From Alviniconcha marisindica (taxonomy: Eukaryota > Mollusca > Gastropoda > Provannidae): DNA of 64,000 bases. This document shows positions 13,101 through 22,389 of this stretch, in pieces. The stretch covers positions 1,013,501-1,077,500 of the forward strand of contig JABMCL010000191.1 in NCBI GenBank assembly GCA_018857735.1, written 5' to 3'. Position numbers and translations under genes: made by a program. Numbering within the stretch: position 1 is the stretch's first letter; every line of letters starts with the position of its first letter. The notes beneath the pieces are model-generated. The model worked only from the letters and a program-made list of their open reading frames with translations, did no database searches and was not told the DNA's origin.

Positions 13101-15428
13101 ACACAAATCTTACCTGATCTGATACATCAATTGTGCACAAAACTTGTTTTCAAGAGCATGCAAGAGAGTACAATTTGGCTAGTTTTTTCTTCTCCTCAGT
13201 TATGTATAATGCAGTTAGCTCATGCTTTACAGCAGTTTGACTTTCTCCTCAGTTATGCAGTTACTTCATGCTTTACAGCAATTTGACACACTATGTGACT
13301 TAGTAATATGGCACTGCCACTGCTTTAAACATTCCATGATGTACGATGTAGCTACATCAAAAATATGCAAAATGGGAAACAGTAAACTGATAGTGGTACC
13401 TCACCATCATTTTGTTCTGGCAGTGGCACTCAGTTTTGTCATCTACAACTGTAGAAGTCATTACCTTGAGGTGTCTCCTGTACACACGCACAGCCGTCTC
13501 TGGCAGGTCATACAGTCGCACAAACTTCAGGTAAATGGGCCAGACACGGTTGTGTTGCGTGATGGGCAATGCTCGTAGTGCTCGGTCAAATGTGCGACGT
13601 GTTCGAGTTATCTTCCCTTGGTCCATCAGAAATTGTACGTAGTCTATCCAGATGCGTGGCATCTAATTGTAATTACAACGACAACAAAAATCAGCAGAAA
13701 TATTACTTGTTACAAGAAAATTAAACATTAGAAGAATTTCTGCACATAAATCTTTAATTATTTAAACTAGTGTTATAATTTTCATGTAGATGGTTCTGAG
13801 ATTGCCAACAGTTTTTTTGTACAAATACCAGCAAACAGCTCCATGCAGACACAGTGCATTCACACAATGCGGCTATCAGAAATAAAAAAAAATACGCACA
13901 TTTGCCCTGAGACTTTAATTATTCAGTAGTGCTCAGCAACATCAATAATAATATTGCCATGTCACAAAAATTACACATTGAAATATTATCATTATTACAG
14001 GTTATTTCCCCTGTTTAGCAGGATACTTGTGGTCATGTGATGCTCACATTACATTTTTGTGATATGATTACATCTGGACCAATTCTGCCTGTTTTTATTC
14101 AGTCATGAACGATTTCTGTATCAAGGAAATATCTGTATCAGCTAACCTTCCCTTAGCCATGTCACAAATGACTGCCATGAAAATGTCATGATTTTTATCA
14201 AAAGAGACTCACAGCACAAGAAATAATGATGCATTCACACAATGTGGTATTTCCCTTATTTCTCCAAACACATTACATCAGAAATTTAGTGGTCGTTTAA
14301 AAAGTTTGATGTTTCAATTTAATTTTTATTTCTTCAAGAAAGCAGCACCCTCTTTGGTCTATTTTTCAGGAGAATGACCCATATGTCTCGGTCTGATGTT
14401 TCTGCAAATTTTGAACTAGCTAAAAGGATGGGGACAACGGCAGTCACACTGACCTTATGCATGAAGACAAGGGCACGCTCAAAGGCACTGTTGGCATCTT
14501 CATAGGATGGGTCTGTCACACAGCGCCCTCTCACCTGCTTCCTCACCACCTTCAGGTAGTTGTACCACAGCTTGTAGCTAGCAACATCCCACCCATCAAC
14601 ACTCTTACTCATCATCAAAAAGATGTCAGCACCATGCAGCGAATAAACACAAATGACTTTGCCGTGTTTTTTACAAGCACAAACACAGTAGTCAACAATG
14701 ATGCCAATAATCTTCAGTTTAGCAGCGTTTTATGTCCTATCAATTATCATCATCTGCATTTCTGATGTTAAACATGATCAGTATCACACGCACTCATGTT
14801 TTTCATAAAACAGAAGTTCTTCTTTTTTCTTCTCTTTTTAATTAAATAAATAAATATGCACAGCATGTATATGAAAACATGCCAAAAAGGGTCAATCGCT
14901 TTCACGTTCATGTAATAAATAGAACAGCTGGCTGATTGTCCCCAAAATTTCCCATATGCCCTCTGAGTGACCCTGCTGCTGTCCTCTACATGCGATTCCT
15001 TTATTCCAGTGAACATCTGCCATCAGTAGTTATGTCTCTCAGTCTACATCAAATATATCTACTGGTCCTGACTGAATTCTGCCAACTGAAGTCCCTTCTG
15101 CATGGCATGAAATTAAACTTGCAGCAAATGGTAACAGCAATATATATATAATGATGGTACTGCAAAGTCATACATTCTGATTCTCTGTGTGTGTGTGTGT
15201 GTGTGTGCGTGTGTGGTGTGCGTGTGTGTGTGTGTGTGTGCATGTTTTAAACTTGACTGGCTCATTTTTCATTTTCTCTTTACTCTGGTTGCCTGAGGAA
15301 CTCCAAGGTTATTCTAAGGCAATGCAAGAATCAGCTCTAGCACAAAATATATCAGTATTAGTTGACAATGTCTGTCATAACAGGTCTTGTTGCCATTAAA
15401 AACAAAAAGGAAAGCGAGAGAGAGAAAC

Positions 15429-15507
<79 letters not shown>

Positions 15508-18500
15508 AAAATAATGTCACTTTTAACTGTGTATATATATATTATTTATATATCCATGACATTATATATCCATTACATTAGTGGTACTGCTACTTTTAGT
15601 TTAACATACATGCACTCAGCTCCTACAGTCTGTTTCAGGCTGATCAGGAAAAAAATCACATTTGCCAATGAAATCAGTAAAATCTTGTTGCAAAAGTGAA
15701 ATCAGTAAAAATAGTGTTGCTATTTTAGTATCTGCTTGCCTGGATTGATTGCTACTTTACTAATTTTAGCTGTTGGAAACTGATCGGGCAAGGAGGGAGG
15801 ACAGTTCAAGCATTAGCAAGGCATAGGCACTGCTGTGAATGTTGTCTTTTTAGATTTATCTGTTGGCAGCTTGTCAGGAAACTATCCTTTTGTTTACAAA
15901 AAACATATATATATAATAATATATATATTACAATTACATATGTAAGCATTATACATTATGATCTAAAAATGTCTATAGTATATTAGTGTGTGAGATTCAA
16001 ATATATCATAATTATGCATAAAACATGTGTTAACATAATCCCTGGTCTTAACCAATAAAATACACATTAACTTGATTAAGACTACTAATAATTATAATAT
16101 AGATATATATATATATCTATAATAATCATTCAGTAATTCAGTAATTGGCTAATAGTAAAAGGAGAACTTGGATGAAAATCAATGTTATTCTGTATAGAGC
16201 TGGGTTCTTCTTCAGTGCTGGTCCTAGTTAGGGGGAATCAGAGGTCAAAACTGAAATAGCTTGCAGCTTATCCCAATTAGGCTTGTTGTGTTCCACATAC
16301 ATCCTATTTTAAGGCACAATTAAAAGAAAAGCAGTTAGGACCCCGACTGCAAGTTCAGGTTGCTTCGAACATGTCCAAGTGGAGAGCATAACGCATGTTT
16401 CGGTGTGACATAAAAGTATCATTATGTAATATTTAGAACAAGAACCTTATTATTTCACAGAAAGGTTTTGAATAACAATCATTAGGAGTAACAAAGTGCA
16501 ATTTTTAAGAGTGTTCATCCTCTTGAGAGTAGAACAGCCTACCTGCAAAATTGTGACACTGAAACATGCATGAATGGAAAGAAAAGTTTTTCCTTCAAGA
16601 TCAAACAAACACCATGGATCATGAACAAGTATTTATTCTTGTTAGTTTTTGATGCTGTGGACATATTCCAAAGTAATATTGGAACACTTCCTCAACTTCA
16701 GATGTTCTTTGAATTGTAACACGTTTCGCGTGACATGTAACGCATGTTTCACATGACATTCAATAATCACTCAGGTTGGAAACTGTTAAAAGCATGTAGA
16801 AAATGTATTTTTTCAGAGTATTTGTACACATTACATGTATGTAAGCATTTGTTTTGAGTTTGACAAGTTTTTTTTTTTACTTTGACAAGTTTTGCTTATG
16901 TGCAGAAGAAAAAAAGGGGAAAAAAAAGAAGTGATGAGCAGTACTAGTAATGTTTACATGAATTGACTGAAACTTAAAATGAAAATTTAATCAATCATCT
17001 GTTCTCATGCAAAACAATGACAACTTCAAGCAACTTTTATTCAGTAAAAAACCCAGCTGCATTTGACACCAGTCTGTAGTGGCTTAGTTTTGCAAGCTGA
17101 TCAGCTGGCACCCAAGGGATGTCATCAGTTGCAGGGAACGAGAAGCTGCTCTGATTTTCACGCAGGAACTTTATCTGCACTTCTCCAGATGAAGCCTTGT
17201 AGTCTAGAACCTAGATTTAACAGAGCCAACAAGTGAAATCACAGCACAAGTTGCAGTCCACAACACATCACATTCAGTGACAGCAATCAAAGTTGGAGGA
17301 AATGGAAAAACAAGATGTAGTAAACTAGTACATATATAGTTAATAGTATGCTGCCCTGTCTTTTTCATGAATAATAATGTACCCCCCACCCCCACCCCTG
17401 GAACCAAACAAAAACAAAACAAAAAACATAAATAAGAAAAAACAAAAAAACAACACAAGTAGTAGTACAGTTCTACTCAGTATATTGATATTATTAACAT
17501 TATGTTGAATTCTTTCCAGCTTAAATTAGTAAAAATTCCAAACAAAAACAAAAAACCTCTGCAAGCACACCATGTCACTACTAAAACAGGACAGAAGAAA
17601 CAACAATAAAAATTCCAAACAAAAACTCTGCAAGCACACCATGTCGCGTTAAGTTAGTATCGTTTCTAGTCCAATAGAAGATGGCAAATTTAAATCAAAA
17701 GAATCTCAAAGTTACATCATCATTAATACTACAGCACAATCTCAGTTTCACACAGAAAACAAAACAAAGTAGGGAAGCTTGGTTCAACGCACGTTCTGCA
17801 ACACGATGATACAACACACGTTTTGTGTGACAGAATCAACTTCCGTCCGGTTCCATGTCACCAGAAACGAACGTTATGTTTTGACCAATTCTTCTCTCCT
17901 TGTTCATGGACTGAGAAATAATTTGAAATGACTGCAACCATTACTAAACATGTTTGTTTTTGATCCTACATATGCCTACTTTTTGGTAATTGTGGTTCCT
18001 AACCATGAAATAATGATTCGGCAAGACACATGTTTCATGTGATGAAACGTAGTTGAGCCTGCAAGAGGATGCATCAAACACATTGAATGCTGTATTTATA
18101 AATAAAGAGTGCTGCTGTATAAAATACTAGTCTGAAATGATCAAGTAACTATAACTGCTTGGAATTTCACCTACCTGCGTCATTGGTAGCCTCCAAATTG
18201 GGTGAAATTGGGTGCTAGCAGACAATGATGACAGCCAGTCAACGTGTGTTTTTCCTGCTTCAGAGTGTGACGCGCAGTGGTAAAAGTGCCCGTTCACAAA
18301 TTCCATGCTTATCATGTGACACGACGTCATCAATGTGTGTGTTTGAAAATGGTGGTATGTTTGAAAATCGTGGTTAGTAGATATTTTTTTCTTTGTTGGA
18401 TTTGTTTCATGAATTTTTGTTGTTGCCATAACGGACGTTTCACCCGTGACGCAAAATTTTCATTGCACTTTTAATGCATTTTAGGAAATAATACGGCAAC

Positions 18501-21164
18501 TTTGGTGTTCAAATCTCGGCATCTATAGTGCTTTGTTATTTATATCAACAGTGTTTTCCCCGGTTCGCATCGTTGATCTTGTGCAAGTTGGAAGTGAACG
18601 CTTGTTTCATGACGTGACAGGTCATGAAACGTGCATTATGCTCACTTTCAACCATCATTGTTGTACACAGACATATTCAGCAGTCCTGAAATTAGATTTC
18701 TGGTGCTTTTGCATGTTGCATCTTTGCAAACAAATTAGATATGTCTGAATATTTTCGTCTGGTATGAAGTAGCTTCCAACACAAGCAGTAGGGTATCGCC
18801 ACTCCCGTTTTTGGCCGCCATTTTTGCGTGACATGGGAGTATATTTTGCTAATAAAAAATAAACAAAACATTTTTTTTCCACCATATTCCTCTCATTGCT
18901 TCTTGGGTGTATAACAAAGGGAATTTTCTCCATTTGGTGTGAAAAAAAGGAACTGGTTTACAACAAAACTGTTGCAAAGTGAGTGACTACCAATTAGGAC
19001 AAGCACTGAAGAAGAACCCAGCTATAAACCAAATCATTATGAAATGCATTAATTAATTATTCAATACCATCACTGTCTTTGATTCTCACTTTCCAGGTTG
19101 CTTGAAAGCAAAAGCCAGACTGAAGTTTACTTGTGGATACAAGTTTTACAACACATTACAACAAGCCACACTACCAAGACCAAGTACCAGCATACACAAT
19201 ACACTATAATCACCTCCCAGGCAACTGTTTGAGGGCACGTTCATAAATGGTGTTGATGACATCTTTTGATGCATCTTTCTTGAATTCGATATAACGCAAC
19301 CAGCACTTGACAGAATACGGGTTTCTGAGAATGTCTTCTTCATAGGCAAGATCTTCCTCTTCCTGAAAATATAAAGCAAAACACTACAAGCTCAACTACT
19401 TCACTTGGAAAACAATTTTGGAAAAGAAAAGAGAAGAGAATTAAAAAAAAAAATTAAGATGTACATCTGGTGGATGTACCTTGTATTTACATGCATGCCA
19501 GCTGAGAGTTACTGTAGGTGATTCAGGTCTTTGTTGTTGTGCTTGTGTTACATATTTCTAGTACTAATGGCATTCATTCATTCCTCCCTTGTGTTTTGAT
19601 ATTTCACTTGGAGTTGGACTTGGATGTGCATACCTATACAATTACCTTACAAGTAAAGTGTTGCAATAAACACACACTGCTGCATGCATGTATCATGCAC
19701 CATTATGCAATTTGACCTGGTATTCATGAGGGCTGCTATCGGCCCAGTATCATGGATCCACCACTGTCATTTGTGTCATTTTCGTAATGGGTTTCAGTAC
19801 TTGCACTGGTATCATGTAATTTAAATAAGAATCATAAAATGTTGATTGCTCCAATACAATTTCAATTACAATAGATTATTGCTGAAACTGATGATCATGT
19901 GTTTCATCATCTGCCTAACATCTGCATACACAAAATCAGACTCCTGAGACTATCAGAATGTGGTATTGGCAATTTAAAAAAAAAAGTGCCCAAAAGTGGG
20001 GGGAGGGGAGTGCGCTTCTATCATGACATGTATGGCATCTGGGTCTTCAGTTGTTGTGCCACTGAGTGTTCATTGTTTAGCTTCTGATACACGGAGTGCC
20101 ACTTGCTACCAGCTATCAGCACAAACACTCAATTGTGTATGGACTCACTTTTTACAGACCATGTAATCAAAATCACTTTTGTTGCCAATTTTGGCTTCAT
20201 TCACTAGATATAAACCTGTTTTATTGATTTTAATTATGTTTGTGACCCAAAATGGCATTCACTCATGCCTCTTTTTTTAAATAAATTTTCTGTTCATCAC
20301 TCCAGTCTCCACCCTGCCACAACACAGTCTGCAAAACAAAGGTCACACTGAGATGCCAGACTTTCCAGTGTCTTCATGTCCGTGCCCCAGAAACTCTGTC
20401 ATCCAAGTATTGTGGTACTCCTTTTTCTTCTGTCGCTTAATAGCTGGTGGTTGTGATGGTTTTCTCAGCCATTTCAATGGGGGGTTTCAATGTGAAGCAG
20501 ACGATGATACAGACGATTTTGTTGGTGTTGGGCAAGAACAAAAATGACTGTATGCTTTGTTGTGCCATACTGATGCAGTTAGATCTAGAATGAAAGCTGA
20601 GTGGGGAAAATTGTACAGCACAGCTGCTTTATGCAAGCAGAAATGGAATGGTTTGGTAGTTTGCAGTTAGCACTAATACTTTGGGACCTGTCAATTCCGG
20701 ATGGGGTGGGGGTGGGGGGAGGGGAGTGCGCTTCTATCATGACATGTATGGCATCTGGGGTGACTGAGTGTTCATTGTTTTGCTTGCTGATCAGCACTGG
20801 AAGTGATCTTGTTTAGCCGGAGCTTCCAGTTCCACTTGCTTACCAGCATACACAAAAAACACACACAAAAAAGCAACAACCCCCAAACAAACAAAAACAA
20901 CAAAAACTTTTAGATGTCATCACTTTTCAAATTGTGTTGTATTATGCTTTTGGTGAAATTAACTTCTATAGTTTGGTAGGAAGGCCCAAAAATCACAGTT
21001 TTGTCAAATTTATTTTAAAAAAATCATGTCTTAAAGTTAGACTTTTGCAAATGACTATAAATATAACAATTTCACGACACGACTGACAGCAGAATGGTGT
21101 TAAAATAAACCAAATTTCTTACGAAGAAAATATCTGGAGCTTGATCTTCCTCTGAAACGGGCAT
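2026..21164 (-). CDS. XAB2: SYF1/XAB2 splicing factor gene, 15 coding exons (3' end outside window)
   Basis: The gene encodes the HAT-repeat scaffold SYF1 (XPA-binding protein 2). In the known family it belongs to the spliceosomal intron-binding complex with Aquarius and also acts in transcription-coupled repair; it is nuclear. I assembled 15 exons on the minus strand by finding GT-AG boundaries whose phases join into one 565-codon frame. The product follows vertebrate XAB2 from the N terminus (acidic EEEDLAYEED) through successive HAT repeats, with hallmark segments FDRALRALPITQH, RDFTQVFDAYAQFE, RQNPHNVHEWHKRV, SLKVWSLYADLEESFGTF and YDRILDLRIATPQI. The last exon seen ends at KFIDRY, where vertebrate proteins continue with GGRKLERAR, so roughly the last third lies left of the window. 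The N terminus is slightly shorter than in human. Introns range from about 0.3 to 4.6 kb and are full of tandem repeats and transposon fragments. No frameshift or stop was seen in the joined frame. Confidence 0.95.
2533..3072. repeat. 36 bp minisatellite, 15 copies
   Basis: The unit has core AGTATCAGGGGATGTAAACA and tail GTCACCACCTTTAAGC, in 15 head-to-tail copies. One copy has an extra CCA. Because 36 is a multiple of three, all units stay in frame and give a 12-residue peptide repeat, but the array lies inside a XAB2 intron and has no coding support. Confidence 0.97.
3656..3769 (-). CDS. XAB2: XAB2 coding exon 14
   Basis: Thirty-eight codons, SCKAVYDRILDLRIATPQII then MNYGMFLEENYYFEEAFK, with acceptor TTTGTAG and donor GTACAG. 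The vertebrate counterpart is STKAVYDRILDLRIATPQIV. Confidence 0.95.
4114..4140. repeat. Poly(C) tract followed by (AC)n
   Basis: Twenty-seven consecutive C followed directly by a short AC dinucleotide run, 150 bases from the XAB2 exon 13 donor. Confidence 0.95.
4289..4375 (-). CDS. XAB2: XAB2 coding exon 13
   Basis: Twenty-nine codons, TEVVQARVHKSLKVWSLYAD then LEESFGTFK, with acceptor TCTGCAG and donor GTGAGA. Near-identical to vertebrate VYKSLKVWSMLADLEESLGTF. A 32 bp minisatellite begins immediately upstream of its acceptor. Confidence 0.95.
4376..5757. repeat. 32 bp minisatellite with 352 bp higher-order period
   Basis: About 43 copies of a 32 bp unit (TCAGTGACAGGAGGCAGTCA followed by TGTTCACATACG or AGTTCACACACG). 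A distinctive block around 4803-4963 recurs around 5155-5315, offset 352 bp, exactly 11 monomers. The first degenerate units begin right at the upstream edge of XAB2 exon 13. Confidence 0.96.
6022..6097 (-). CDS. XAB2: XAB2 coding exon 12
   Basis: A 76 bp exon reading DNSEEALKLMQKATTPPPRK then VAYHDE, with acceptor TTCCAG and donor GTTTGT. It corresponds to vertebrate ENYDEALRLLRKATALPARRAEYFD but diverges more than its neighbours. Confidence 0.88.
6437..6458. repeat. Poly(G) tract
   Basis: Twenty-two consecutive G, 66 bases below the XAB2 exon 11 donor. Confidence 0.95.
6525..6625 (-). CDS. XAB2: XAB2 coding exon 11
   Basis: Thirty-three codons plus two bases, ARLILSKAVQVEYKHVDDLA then SVWCEWAEMELRYE, ending at a GTGAGT donor. 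The acceptor CCACAG and the first part of the exon also appear, decayed, as a tandem array in the upstream intron (6663-6960). Confidence 0.92.
6578..6960. repeat. About 85 bp tandem repeat derived from XAB2 exon 11 and its acceptor
   Basis: The first unit (6578-6662) is the 5' part of exon 11 plus about 37 bases of upstream intron. It is followed by three further near-full units and one shorter unit, all more divergent. Each copy keeps a CAG acceptor-like end and a TGATTG-type stretch before it. The copies contain stops or frameshifts relative to exon 11. Confidence 0.85.
7122..7241 (-). CDS. XAB2: XAB2 coding exon 10
   Basis: Forty codons, IINTYTEAVQTVDPKQASGK then PHTLWVEFAKFYEKANQIED, with acceptor TTTTCAG and donor GTGAGT. 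Phase 0 at both ends. The vertebrate counterpart is IINTYTEAVQTVDPFKATGK. Confidence 0.95.
7523..7601 (-). CDS. XAB2: XAB2 coding exon 9
   Basis: A 79 bp exon that completes the split serine and reads VLLRQNPHNVHEWHKRVKLF then EGKPQE. The acceptor is GTGTGCAG and the donor GTAAAT. Almost identical to the vertebrate segment. Confidence 0.93.
7700..8330. repeat. About 130 bp degenerate AT-rich tandem repeat, about 5 copies
   Basis: The motifs GAGTAAAGTATCTACTATGG, CATTTGATAAGAATAGAAC and TTTTGAAACTTGTGGTGTGA recur with roughly 105-175 base spacing (anchors near 7714, 7888, 8017, 8122 and 8250). It lies in the intron between XAB2 exons 9 and 8. Confidence 0.8.
8455..8527 (-). CDS. XAB2: XAB2 coding exon 8
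   Basis: A 73 bp exon, acceptor TTTTGCAG and donor GTACGG, reading DLELELRLARLETLMDRRPL then LLN and a split serine (AG|T). It matches vertebrate VDLELRLARFEQLISRRPLL. Too short to stand out as an open frame; found by homology and phase. Confidence 0.92.
9340..9790 (-). mobile_element. LINE C-terminal zinc-knuckle fragment
   Basis: On the minus strand an open segment reads KELGIENDITCSFCRKERDS then INFIFWSCTYVRSFGEQF. The CSFC ... H/F ... FWSC pattern is typical of the zinc-binding tail of non-LTR retrotransposon reverse transcriptases. The upstream stretch (9640-9790) contains a loose tandem of about 70 bases with repeated KAIKEL/KAMEKL/KAKELG-like coding, running up to XAB2 exon 7. It is truncated and inactive. 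Confidence 0.65.
9790..9934 (-). CDS. XAB2: XAB2 coding exon 7
   Basis: Begins ARDIYEEAIQTVITVRDFTQ after a TTGCAG acceptor and ends in a short acidic linker (KMEAMEEKGSTEE) one base into the next codon. The open frame runs about 170 bases past this point. I placed the donor at GTGGGC because only that choice joins in frame to exon 8 (EED-DLELELRLARLE). The linker is of similar length and acidity to the human one. Confidence 0.9.
10795..11024 (-). mobile_element. tRNA-derived SINE
   Basis: Read on the minus strand, the head has an A-box-like segment (GCGCAGTGGTTAGGGCATC, plus-strand 10994-11012) and a perfect B box GGGTTCGAATCCC (10958-10970), as in a tRNA. A body of about 150 bases follows that does not fold as a tRNA. 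A tRNA gene is rejected because the acceptor stem does not pair and the sequence continues as a SINE body. Confidence 0.8.
11100..12130. other. CpG-richer intronic segment
   Basis: This part of the XAB2 intron between exons 7 and 6 has clearly more CpG than its surroundings (for example around 11125-11160 and 11390-11500). I see no exon in it. It may be a young transposon fragment or an internal regulatory region; I cannot tell which. Confidence 0.3.
12270..12434 (-). CDS. XAB2: XAB2 coding exon 6
   Basis: Fifty-five codons from LWNELCELIAENPNKV to SLADYYVRGAHMER, with acceptor TTTACAG and donor GTGAGC. It aligns with vertebrate LWHELCDLISQNPDKV ... SLADYYIRSGHFEK. Phase 0 at both ends. Confidence 0.95.
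12941..13075 (-). CDS. XAB2: XAB2 coding exon 5
   Basis: Forty-five codons beginning LQKENTEEYIDYLISIGWLD and ending FVSKGGKSKHQ at a GTTGGT donor; acceptor TTTTCAG. It corresponds to the vertebrate EEYIEYLKSSDRLDEAA ... KAGKSNYQ segment. Both ends are in phase 0. Confidence 0.93.
13465..13662 (-). CDS. XAB2: XAB2 coding exon 4
   Basis: Sixty-six codons from MPRIWIDYVQFLMDQGKIT to VYRRHLK, bounded by a TTAG acceptor and a GTAATG donor, both in phase 0. This is the most conserved exon in the window (RRTFDRALRALPITQH) and covers about two HAT repeats. Confidence 0.96.
14454..14577 (-). CDS. XAB2: XAB2 coding exon 3
   Basis: Begins one base into the serine codon after a TTGCTAG acceptor and reads SYKLWYNYLKVVRKQV, then CVTDPSYEDANSAFERALVF and MHK, ending in phase 0 at a GTCAGT donor. 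It is closely parallel to vertebrate SYKLWYRYLKARRAQV and CVTDPAYEDVNNCHERAFVF. Confidence 0.95.
15187..15242. repeat. (GT)n microsatellite
   Basis: Imperfect GT run interrupted by GC and GGT units. Confidence 0.9.
15432..15504. repeat. (GA)n microsatellite
   Basis: About 36 uninterrupted GA units. Confidence 0.97.
15579..16060 (+). repeat. Dispersed repeat, CpG-depleted copy
   Basis: Matches 51808-52185 over most of its length, sharing CTGATCAGGAAAAAA, GGGCAAGGAGGGAGGACAG, CTTGTCAGGAA and CATTATAC ... GACCTAAAAATG-type blocks. Where the other copy has CpG, this one mostly has TG or CA, as expected after deamination. The family is unknown to me. Confidence 0.75.
16195..19026. mobile_element. 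Terminal-inverted-repeat element, about 2.8 kb
   Basis: AGCTGGGTTCTTCTTCAGTG at 16199 recurs in perfect inverse complement ending at 19023. The match extends to about 34 bases with a few mismatches. TATA flanks the repeats on both sides, a possible but ambiguous target duplication. The inside is relatively CpG-rich and has at least seven copies of a TTTC-N(2-5)-GTGAC motif. A minus-strand C-terminal coding segment lies at 17037-17210. It sits in the XAB2 intron between exons 3 and 2. The superfamily is not determined. Confidence 0.7.
17037..17210 (-). pseudogene. Terminal coding exon of an element-borne protein (fragment)
   Basis: After a TCTAG acceptor the minus strand is open for 57 codons to a TAA at 17037-17039. 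It includes VLDYKASSGEVQIKFLREN, FSFPATDDIPWVPADQLAKL and a C-terminal FFTE. The 'I-x-F-L ... F-x-F/W-P ... D-x-x-W-V' pattern resembles the C-terminal tail of transposon-encoded proteins I remember from invertebrates, but I cannot name the family. It lies within the inverted-repeat element, so it is more likely element-derived than a host exon. No matching upstream exons were identified. Confidence 0.4.
19214..19362 (-). CDS. XAB2: XAB2 coding exon 2
   Basis: Starts after a TTTTCAG acceptor with EEEDLAYEEDILRNPYSVKC and ends LKQLPG plus two bases of a split serine codon (AG|C) at a GTGATT donor. It contains the first HAT repeat (CWLRYIEFKK ... YERALKQLP). The following intron, about 4.6 kb, is the longest in the seen part and carries the 16.2-19.0 kb inverted-repeat element. 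Confidence 0.95.
19997..20850. repeat. Local duplication (about 130 bp, two copies)
   Basis: The segment at 19997-20119 reappears at 20709-20850. About 43 bases are almost identical (GGGGAGTGCGCTTCTATCAT ... ATGTATGGCATCTGGG), followed by ACTGAGTGTTCATTGTTT and CACTTGCT(T)ACCAGC with indels. Confidence 0.85.
21123..21164 (-). CDS. XAB2: XAB2 coding exon 1 (start codon)
   Basis: Fourteen codons, MPVSEEDQAPDIFF, end on a complete codon at a GTAAGA donor. Joined in phase 0 to exon 2 this gives PDIFF-EEEDLAYEED, matching the vertebrate pattern PDLVFEEEDLPYEEE, which fixes this ATG as the start. The 5' leader continues toward higher coordinates. Confidence 0.88.
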
Positions 21165-21410
21165 TTTGTTTGAAATTTAACGTAAAAACACACACACACA
21201 AATGAGAAACCCTGCAAGTGCAACTTCGTCTGCCAAACAACGCACGCTTTTCATCCGTTCGCCCCGGAAGTGAATCTAACATTACAATTTGAGAATTAGC
21301 AAAAACGTGAATTTGATGGCCGAAAAAATATATGTGGGGAAGAGTCACTTTGAGCTTTATATTTTTTTTTAACTGTGTATAATCAGTACCATTTTCTGCC
21401 TTCAAATGGT
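21165..21410 (-). promoter_or_regulatory. Candidate XAB2 5' leader and TATA-less promoter
   Basis: Upstream of the XAB2 ATG there are several CpGs and an ETS-type core CCGGAAGTG at 21264-21272 on the plus strand, about 100 bases from the start codon. I see no TATA box. ETS sites near the start are common in housekeeping promoters; the exact transcription start cannot be read from the sequence. Confidence 0.4.
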
Positions 21411-22380
21411 GCTGGGTGGTTGTAATTTGAGAAACAACACGTTTGCAAAGACAGACGGTTTCTTATTCTGCTTTTGTTTTCATTTGGTATCTAAACTCAG
21501 GTTGAACATCCGGCTTGACCCAGAGACAAACAAAACGGTTTCAACCTTTTCCCTCCAAATCGGGTCAGGTAAGGCGGTTTATTCTTCCTTGTCTGCTTAG
21601 CTTTGATCTTTATTCGCTTGGGTCCGGCTGCAGTTACCGTGGAGATTTCATACCTGTCTTTACAGCCATCATATTTCGACATGTCTCTGCGGAGGAATGC
21701 TTGAGTTGATCATTGATGAGTGGGCATCGTGAAAAAATCTGCAATTATTGGGAATCAGTGAAACTATTGAAACAGCCTTTTCGCTGGGAGGTGGATGGAC
21801 TGGGGGTGGGGGTGCGGGTGGATGTAGCATAAATGAATAATTGGACTTTTAATCGTTTTGCGCAGTTGTAAATTTGTCCACAATTTTGAATGCCAAATTT
21901 GAAATTAGCTCATGTAAATTGTAATGATGTACATCTGCGTTGGCCTACAACTACGAGTACGAGTCTGCTGTCATTAAACCCCTTTTGAAAAAGCTGTACC
22001 TAGACCGTAATCAGGATAATGGCTAAAAAAAACTAAAAAAACTGCCCACCTTGACCGTAATCATGATAATGACTTTTTTTTTTAAAAGAAGAAACTGCCC
22101 TGTGTGTAACTGTAACTTTTCTTTCCTGTCAGAAGTCTTAGTCTTTAATCTCTTACTGTCTTAGACTTAGAGTCTTACTAGTAAAATTTGTAATGATAGT
22201 TGAGTAAATGTTAAAGTGGCCCAGCAAGATGCATTATTTTGCTGTTCTTAAGCCTCTTTTCTTCAAAAGCAGCAACAAGAGAAACCAAACCAAAAAAAAG
22301 CCACTGTTAAAGTAAAAGTGTTATGACAAACACTGACAATGTGACATTAGTGACAACATGAACTGAAACTAGTGATAGTG
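21411..22380. other. Spacer beyond the XAB2 promoter
   Basis: A plus-strand 64-codon frame starts at 21406, but it shows no recognisable domain and no clear splice structure. Otherwise I see only AT-rich sequence and the short near-duplicate CCTTGACCGTAATCA(G/T)GATAAT-type segments around 22000-22070. Confidence 0.4.
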
Positions 22381-22389
22381 CCAGAACTA

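Noticed and set aside
21406..21600. Divergent gene sharing the XAB2 promoter (MVLGGCNLRNNTFAKTDG ...)
   Set aside because: I considered a THAP-like zinc finger, but the required cysteine and histidine spacing is absent and no splice structure is evident.
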